Shown: piece by piece, positions 60,173 to 64,000 of the stretch | Layout: every line of letters starts with the position of its first letter | Position numbering within the stretch: the first letter of the stretch is position 1 | Source: Streptomyces stelliscabiei | Lineage (GTDB): Bacteria > Actinomycetota > Actinomycetes > Streptomycetales > Streptomycetaceae | Length of the DNA stretch: 64,000 nucleotides | Assembly (NCBI RefSeq): GCF_014873495.1 | Contig: NZ_JADBGF010000001.1 | Location: forward strand, 7,812,001 to 7,876,000 | Direction: 5' to 3' | Notes under the pieces: model-generated | Databases searched by the model: none | Seen by the model: the letters and a program-made list of their open reading frames with translations, nothing else | Told to the model about the DNA's origin: nothing | Made by a program: the position numbers and the translations under genes

Positions 60173-63100
60173 TCAGTCCTGGGCGTCGGGGTTGACCCGC
60201 CCCACCTCCCACAGCCGGGCCAGCTCGCCCTGCGCGGCCCAGCGGTCCTGCTCGCGCACGGCCGTCATCAGCCATTTCAGGACGGGTCTCGCGTGCTCGG
60301 CGTTGGCCAGCATCACCAGTCCGGTGCCGGACTCCATCTGGTTCAGCGCCATGGCCCGGTAGCCCGCGGTCCGGCCGGTGTGGCCGTAGTCGAGTCCGCC
60401 GCCGGAACCGTCGACGAACACGCCCATCCCGTAGAAGTGGCAGGGCTCGACGATGGTGAGCATCCGCTCGGTCAGCTCGCGGGTGAGCACCGGCGAGGGC
60501 AGTCCGCGGTAGGCCCGCCCGATCTCCACGGTGACCTTGGCCAGGTCGGCCGCGGTGGTCCACAGCCCGGCCGCGGCCGACTCGGGGTGGGCCTGCCAGC
60601 CGCCCGGGTGCGGGACGCCGGGAGCGTCGTGCCCGTACGCCACGGGGTGGCCGAGGCCGCGCGGATCCGCGGTGACGTAGTGGCTGTCCGTCATACCGAG
60701 GGGCTCCAGCACCAGTTCCCGCATGAGATCCGCGAACGGGGTGCCGGTGACGTCCTCCATGAGCTGCTGGAGGACGGTGTAGCTGATGTTGTTCTTCAGG
60801 AACACCCTGCCGGGGACGCCGTCCAGCCGGCCGGCCGGGGTCTTGGCGGGGGCACGGCCGAGCAGCACGTCCAGGGCGGTCGGCAGCGGCTCGTCGGGCG
60901 CGTAGTAGTGGTCGTCCGGGTTGTCCGCGAGGTTGTTGACCGCGCTGGTGAAGCGCAGCAGTCGCTCGGCGGTGACCGGGTCGGCCGGGTCGGTGTCCGG
61001 TATCTGCCAGGAGGTCAGATACCGGTTGACGTCCTCGTCGAGGTCGATCACCCCGTCCTTGGCGAGCCGCAGCACGCCGAGTGCGGTGACGTGCTTGCTG
61101 ATCGACCCGGCCGGGAAGAGCGTGTCCGGGGTGACCCGTTCCGCCCCGCCTTCGCGGGTGACGCCATAGGCCCCTGTCTGGGCGATCTCGCCTCCGCGGA
61201 TCACGGCGATGCTGACGCCGGGCACCTGATACTGGGCCATCGCCGCCTCCGGAGACGGCAGTTCGGCCGGCCGCTCGGCGACCACCCGCACTCCGAGCGC
61301 GTCCTGGTGGGCCTGCACGAGGCGCAGCGCCTCGGCGAGCGCGTCCGCGTCGGCCTCCGGGCCGGGTGCGGCGGCCGGCGGATCGACCGCCGCCGCGAGT
61401 TCGGCCAGGGTCTCGTTCTCGTAGAGCGTGCTCAGAGACAGGACGAGGCCCGCCCTGCGCGCCGCGGAGATCACCGGAAGCACCCGGATGGAATCGCCGC
61501 CGAGTCCGAAGAAGCTGTCGTCCAGGCCGATCCGCTCGACGCCGAGCACCGTCGACCAGACATCGGCGAGCAGGCACTCGGTCCCGGTGCGCGGCGCCCG
61601 GTAGGGAACACCGGAGCCCGGTTCGGACCGGTCCGGCGCGGGCAGTGCCCGGCGGTCGACCTTTCCGGAGACCGCGAGGGGCAGTGCGTCCAGGGGGACG
61701 AACACCTGCGGGACCATGTAGGCGGGCAGCCTGGTGCGCAGGTGCTCGACGAGTTCGGCCCGGGTCGGCGCGTGCCCCTGTTCGGGCACCACATAGCCGA
61801 CCAGCCGCCGGTCGCCGTCCGTGTCCTGACGGGCGAGCACCACGGCCTCCTTGACACCGGGCGCGAGCAGCAGCACCGACTCGATCTCGCCGAGTTCGAC
61901 CCGGTAGCCGCGGATCTTGACCTGGTCGTCGCGGCGGCCCAGGAAGTCCAGGGTGCCGTCCGCACGGAACCTGGCCAGGTCGCCCGTCCGGTACAGGCGG
62001 CTGCCCGGAGCGTCGGTGAACGGGTGCGGCACGAACTTCTCCGCCGTCAGGGCGGGACGCCCGTGATAGCCGCGGGCGACTCCGGCACCACCGAGGTAGA
62101 GCTCACCGACCGTGCCGACGGGTACCGCCCGGAGGTCGGTGTCCAGCACGAACACCTGGGTGTTGGTGATGGGCCGGCCGATCGGTACCGGCTGGGTGAG
62201 ATCCACGGTCTCGGTCGCGTCGTGGACGACACAGCCGACAACGGTCTCCGTGGGGCCGTACTCGTTGACGATCCGGGCGTTCGGCGCCACCCGCCGCCAG
62301 GCGGCGACGGACTCCGCCTTCATCTCCTCACCGCCCACCACGTAGGTGCGCACGGAGTCGATGCCGCCCGGCTCGCCGATCTCGGTGGTGACCAGGTCGA
62401 GGTGGGCCGGGGTGATCTTCACGATACTGAAGTCCCCCTCGCCACGGAGCAGTTCGGGAAGTGCCTCCTGTCCCCGGTCACCGGGAACGACCCTCACGTC
62501 GCGGCCCGAGATCAAGGGCAGGAGGAAGCTGGGCACTGCCAGGTCGAACGCGATCGACCCGAACATCGGGGCCCCGTGCTCACCGTCCATGCCGTAGTAC
62601 CCGAGCGCCCAGTCGAGGTAGTTGGCCAGGCCGTGGTGGGTGACCAGGACACCCTTGGGCAGGCCCGTCGAGCCCGAGGTGTAGATGGTGTACGCCAGGT
62701 CGTCGCCGTCGACCTCCACCCGCGGATCGCCGGCGGGGCGGGACGCGATCACCGCCGCGTCCCGGTCCGTGCACACCACCCGGGCATCGGTGTCGGGCAT
62801 CCCGGCCAGCCACCGTTCCCGGGTGATCAGGACGGGGGCGCCGCTGTCGCCGAGCTGGTGGGCGAGACGCTCACGCGGAGCCTCCGGATCGAGCGGCAGA
62901 TAGGCCGCTCCGGCCTTGAGCACACCGAGCACCGCGACCAGCTGGTCGATGCCCCGCTCGGTGAGGACACCGACGAAGTCGCCCCGGCGCACGCCCAGTT
63001 CGAGCAAATGACGGGCCATCCGGTTGACGGCCGCGTCGAGTTCGCCGTACGTCGTACGGTCCTCGCCGACGACCACGGCGACCATGTCGGGAGCGGCCGC

Positions 63101-64000
63101 GGCACGCTCGGCGAAGCGATGGTGAACGGGACGGCTGTCGAAGCCGGTGTCCGCTGTGCCGGCCCACTCTTCGAGCAGCCGTTCCCGCTCACCCTCCGGC
63201 AGGTACACGGCCCGTGCGTCGCCGTCGAGGTCGTCGACGATCGCGTCCAGGACCGCCCGGTACATGGCGCCGAGACGTTCGGCCTCGGCACGGGTCATGA
63301 CCAGGGTGTTGGTCAGCAGCCCGAGTTCGCCGGCCAGCGTGGTGACGGCGAGGTCGAACTCGGTACCTCCTTCACGGACGCTGCTGCTCATGTCCATGAG
63401 GTCGGTGTCGACCTGCCGGAAGTCCAGGTAGTTGAAGAACACGTCGATGATGCGCCGGCTGCCGGCCTCGCGCTGCACCTCGGGAAGCGGGAAGCGGCGG
63501 TTCGGCCACAGCTCCGTCTCGGTGGCGAACACCTGCTGGACCAGCTCCCGCCAGGTGCGGGCGCCGCGCCGGAAGGGGATCGGCAGCGTGGTGAGGTACA
63601 TGCCGATGACCTGCTCCGCGCCCGGGGCCTCGGGACGGGCGTCGCACACCAGGCCGCTGTGGAAGGCGTCCTCCTCGGTGAGCTGGCTCATCACCTTCAG
63701 ATGGGCGGCGAGCAACACGCTCTTGAGGGGGACGTCGGCCGCCCTGGCCGCCGCGCGGATCCGGTCCTGGATGTCGTGCAGGGACACCTCCACCGAGAAG
63801 GTCCGGGGTCCGCTGCCGTCTTCCGGCTCCTCGCCCCAGGCCGTGGGCAGGGTGAACCTGGCGTGGTCGTCGACCACGCCCTTCCAGTAGGCACGCTCGT
63901 CGGCCGAGGCCAGCGACTCCTGCTCGCCGGCGATGAAGTCGGCGAATCGGACCTGGGGCCGCTCGGGATCCACGGGCCGGCCGCCCTCGCGGAGCTCACC
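60173..64000 (-). CDS. Nonribosomal peptide synthetase, last module C-A-T with fused beta-lactamase/PBP-like domain; N-terminus outside window
   Basis: The visible 1275 residues include the end of a condensation domain (IGMYLTTLPIPFRRG; its HHxxxDG is outside). An adenylation domain follows (YTIYTSGSTGLPKGVLVTHH near 437, NEYGPTETVVGC, YRTGDLARFRADG, DDQVKIRGYRVELGEIE, SGKVDRRALP near 780), then a carrier domain (DDSFFGLGGDSIRV, Ser near 834). After a short helical linker comes a serine hydrolase of the beta-lactamase/class C type, about residues 900-1275: SxxK in PAGSISKHVTALG near 966, Tyr region NISYTVLQQLM, and HTG in YGHTGRTAGYRAM near 1207. A usual alpha/beta thioesterase is absent. Hand-aligned specificity residues D-L-P-K-V-G-E-V-G-K resemble the Asn code. 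The last domain may hydrolyse or cyclise the peptide. Confidence 0.93.
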   Translation of the reverse strand, partial: GELREGGRPVDPERPQVRFADFIAGEQESLASADERAYWKGVVDDHARFTLPTAWGEEPEDGSGPRTFSVEVSLHDIQDRIRAAARAADVPLKSVLLAAHLKVMSQLTEEDAFHSGLVCDARPEAPGAEQVIGMYLTTLPIPFRRGARTWRELVQQVFATETELWPNRRFPLPEVQREAGSRRIIDVFFNYLDFRQVDTDLMDMSSSVREGGTEFDLAVTTLAGELGLLTNTLVMTRAEAERLGAMYRAVLDAIVDDLDGDARAVYLPEGERERLLEEWAGTADTGFDSRPVHHRFAERAAAAPDMVAVVVGEDRTTYGELDAAVNRMARHLLELGVRRGDFVGVLTERGIDQLVAVLGVLKAGAAYLPLDPEAPRERLAHQLGDSGAPVLITRERWLAGMPDTDARVVCTDRDAAVIASRPAGDPRVEVDGDDLAYTIYTSGSTGLPKGVLVTHHGLANYLDWALGYYGMDGEHGAPMFGSIAFDLAVPSFLLPLISGRDVRVVPGDRGQEALPELLRGEGDFSIVKITPAHLDLVTTEIGEPGGIDSVRTYVVGGEEMKAESVAAWRRVAPNARIVNEYGPTETVVGCVVHDATETVDLTQPVPIGRPITNTQVFVLDTDLRAVPVGTVGELYLGGAGVARGYHGRPALTAEKFVPHPFTDAPGSRLYRTGDLARFRADGTLDFLGRRDDQVKIRGYRVELGEIESVLLLAPGVKEAVVLARQDTDGDRRLVGYVVPEQGHAPTRAELVEHLRTRLPAYMVPQVFVPLDALPLAVSGKVDRRALPAPDRSEPGSGVPYRAPRTGTECLLADVWSTVLGVERIGLDDSFFGLGGDSIRVLPVISAARRAGLVLSLSTLYENETLAELAAAVDPPAAAPGPEADADALAEALRLVQAHQDALGVRVVAERPAELPSPEAAMAQYQVPGVSIAVIRGGEIAQTGAYGVTREGGAERVTPDTLFPAGSISKHVTALGVLRLAKDGVIDLDEDVNRYLTSWQIPDTDPADPVTAERLLRFTSAVNNLADNPDDHYYAPDEPLPTALDVLLGRAPAKTPAGRLDGVPGRVFLKNNISYTVLQQLMEDVTGTPFADLMRELVLEPLGMTDSHYVTADPRGLGHPVAYGHDAPGVPHPGGWQAHPESAAAGLWTTAADLAKVTVEIGRAYRGLPSPVLTRELTERMLTIVEPCHFYGMGVFVDGSGGGLDYGHTGRTAGYRAMALNQMESGTGLVMLANAEHARPVLKWLMTAVREQDRWAAQGELARLWEVGRVNPDAQD

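Noticed and set aside
1..64000. tRNA or rRNA genes
   Set aside because: No conserved T-loop GGTTCGANNC within a cloverleaf-like context or rRNA core sequence was noticed by eye; a covariance-model scan would be needed to exclude them fully.

Overview
The window is high-GC actinobacterial DNA and almost certainly comes from a Streptomyces chromosome. It has GTG starts, many 4-base GTGA/ATGA gene overlaps, three SARP-family regulators, a SepF-like protein, an F420-dependent (LLM) oxidoreductase and several Streptomyces-type families (DUF5999, DUF6099, DUF6299). No rRNA, tRNA, CRISPR array or intact insertion sequence was recognised.

Layout. (1) 1-8.9 kb, minus strand: an exopolysaccharide operon running from a polyprenyl-phosphate glycosylphosphotransferase through a nucleotide-sugar dehydrogenase, a GT4 glycosyltransferase and two Wzz-like proteins to an asparagine-synthase-like amidotransferase cut by the window edge. 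(2) 9.8-11.9 kb: a tightly overlapped surface protein, class F sortase, ECF-type sigma factor and Pro/Ser-rich membrane (anti-sigma-like) protein. (3) 12.1-16.3 kb: a giant assimilatory nitrate reductase fused to a flavodoxin/FAD/NADPH reductase. (4) 16.7-21.1 kb: SepF-like protein, SMC/RecF-like ATPase with a MazG-like pyrophosphatase, DUF6099, an LLM oxidoreductase, and a cluster of DnaA-box-like sites. (5) 21.3-25.4 kb: the Hen1-Pnkp RNA-repair cassette. (6) 25.6-27.5 kb: a fused squalene/phytoene-synthase-like and cis-prenyltransferase enzyme. (7) 27.7-32.2 kb: a divergent NAD-kinase-like gene with an SPFH gene, and the divergently read arginine deiminase pathway genes arcA-arcB. (8) 32.3-37.3 kb: regulators, small proteins, a Tat-exported beta-carbonic anhydrase and a second sortase/surface-protein pair. 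(9) 37.6-42.6 kb: methylmalonyl-CoA mutase operon mutA-mutB-meaB. (10) 42.8-48.4 kb: copper chaperone followed by gene remnants: an apparent NfeD/flotillin deletion chimera, a PucR C-terminal fragment and a decayed ORF, interleaved with a SARP and a peptidase-inhibitor gene. (11) 48.4-64 kb: a nonribosomal peptide cluster with two more SARPs, an orphan MacB-type ATPase, a small secreted peptide, PPTase, type II thioesterase, TauD-like dioxygenase, MFS exporter, an unusual carbamoyltransferase and an NRPS whose last module ends in a fused beta-lactamase/PBP-like domain. The NRPS runs off the window.

How it fits together. The cluster at 48-64 kb reads as a small-peptide pathway. The PPTase activates the carrier domain. 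The last adenylation domain carries an Asn-like specificity code by hand alignment. The dioxygenase could hydroxylate the residue. The carbamoyltransferase probably supplies a ureido or carbamoyl building block. The serine-hydrolase domain may release or cyclise the product, and MFS exports it. The remnants at 43-48 kb look like the scarred left flank of this accessory region. The strongest candidates for something poorly described are the NRPS with its in-cis PBP-like terminus, the carbamoyltransferase with changed amine-side motifs, the prenyl-synthase fusion, the SPFH/NAD-kinase pair, and the orphan ABC ATPase with a secreted 64-residue peptide. All family names rest on motif recognition by eye; no database search was possible.
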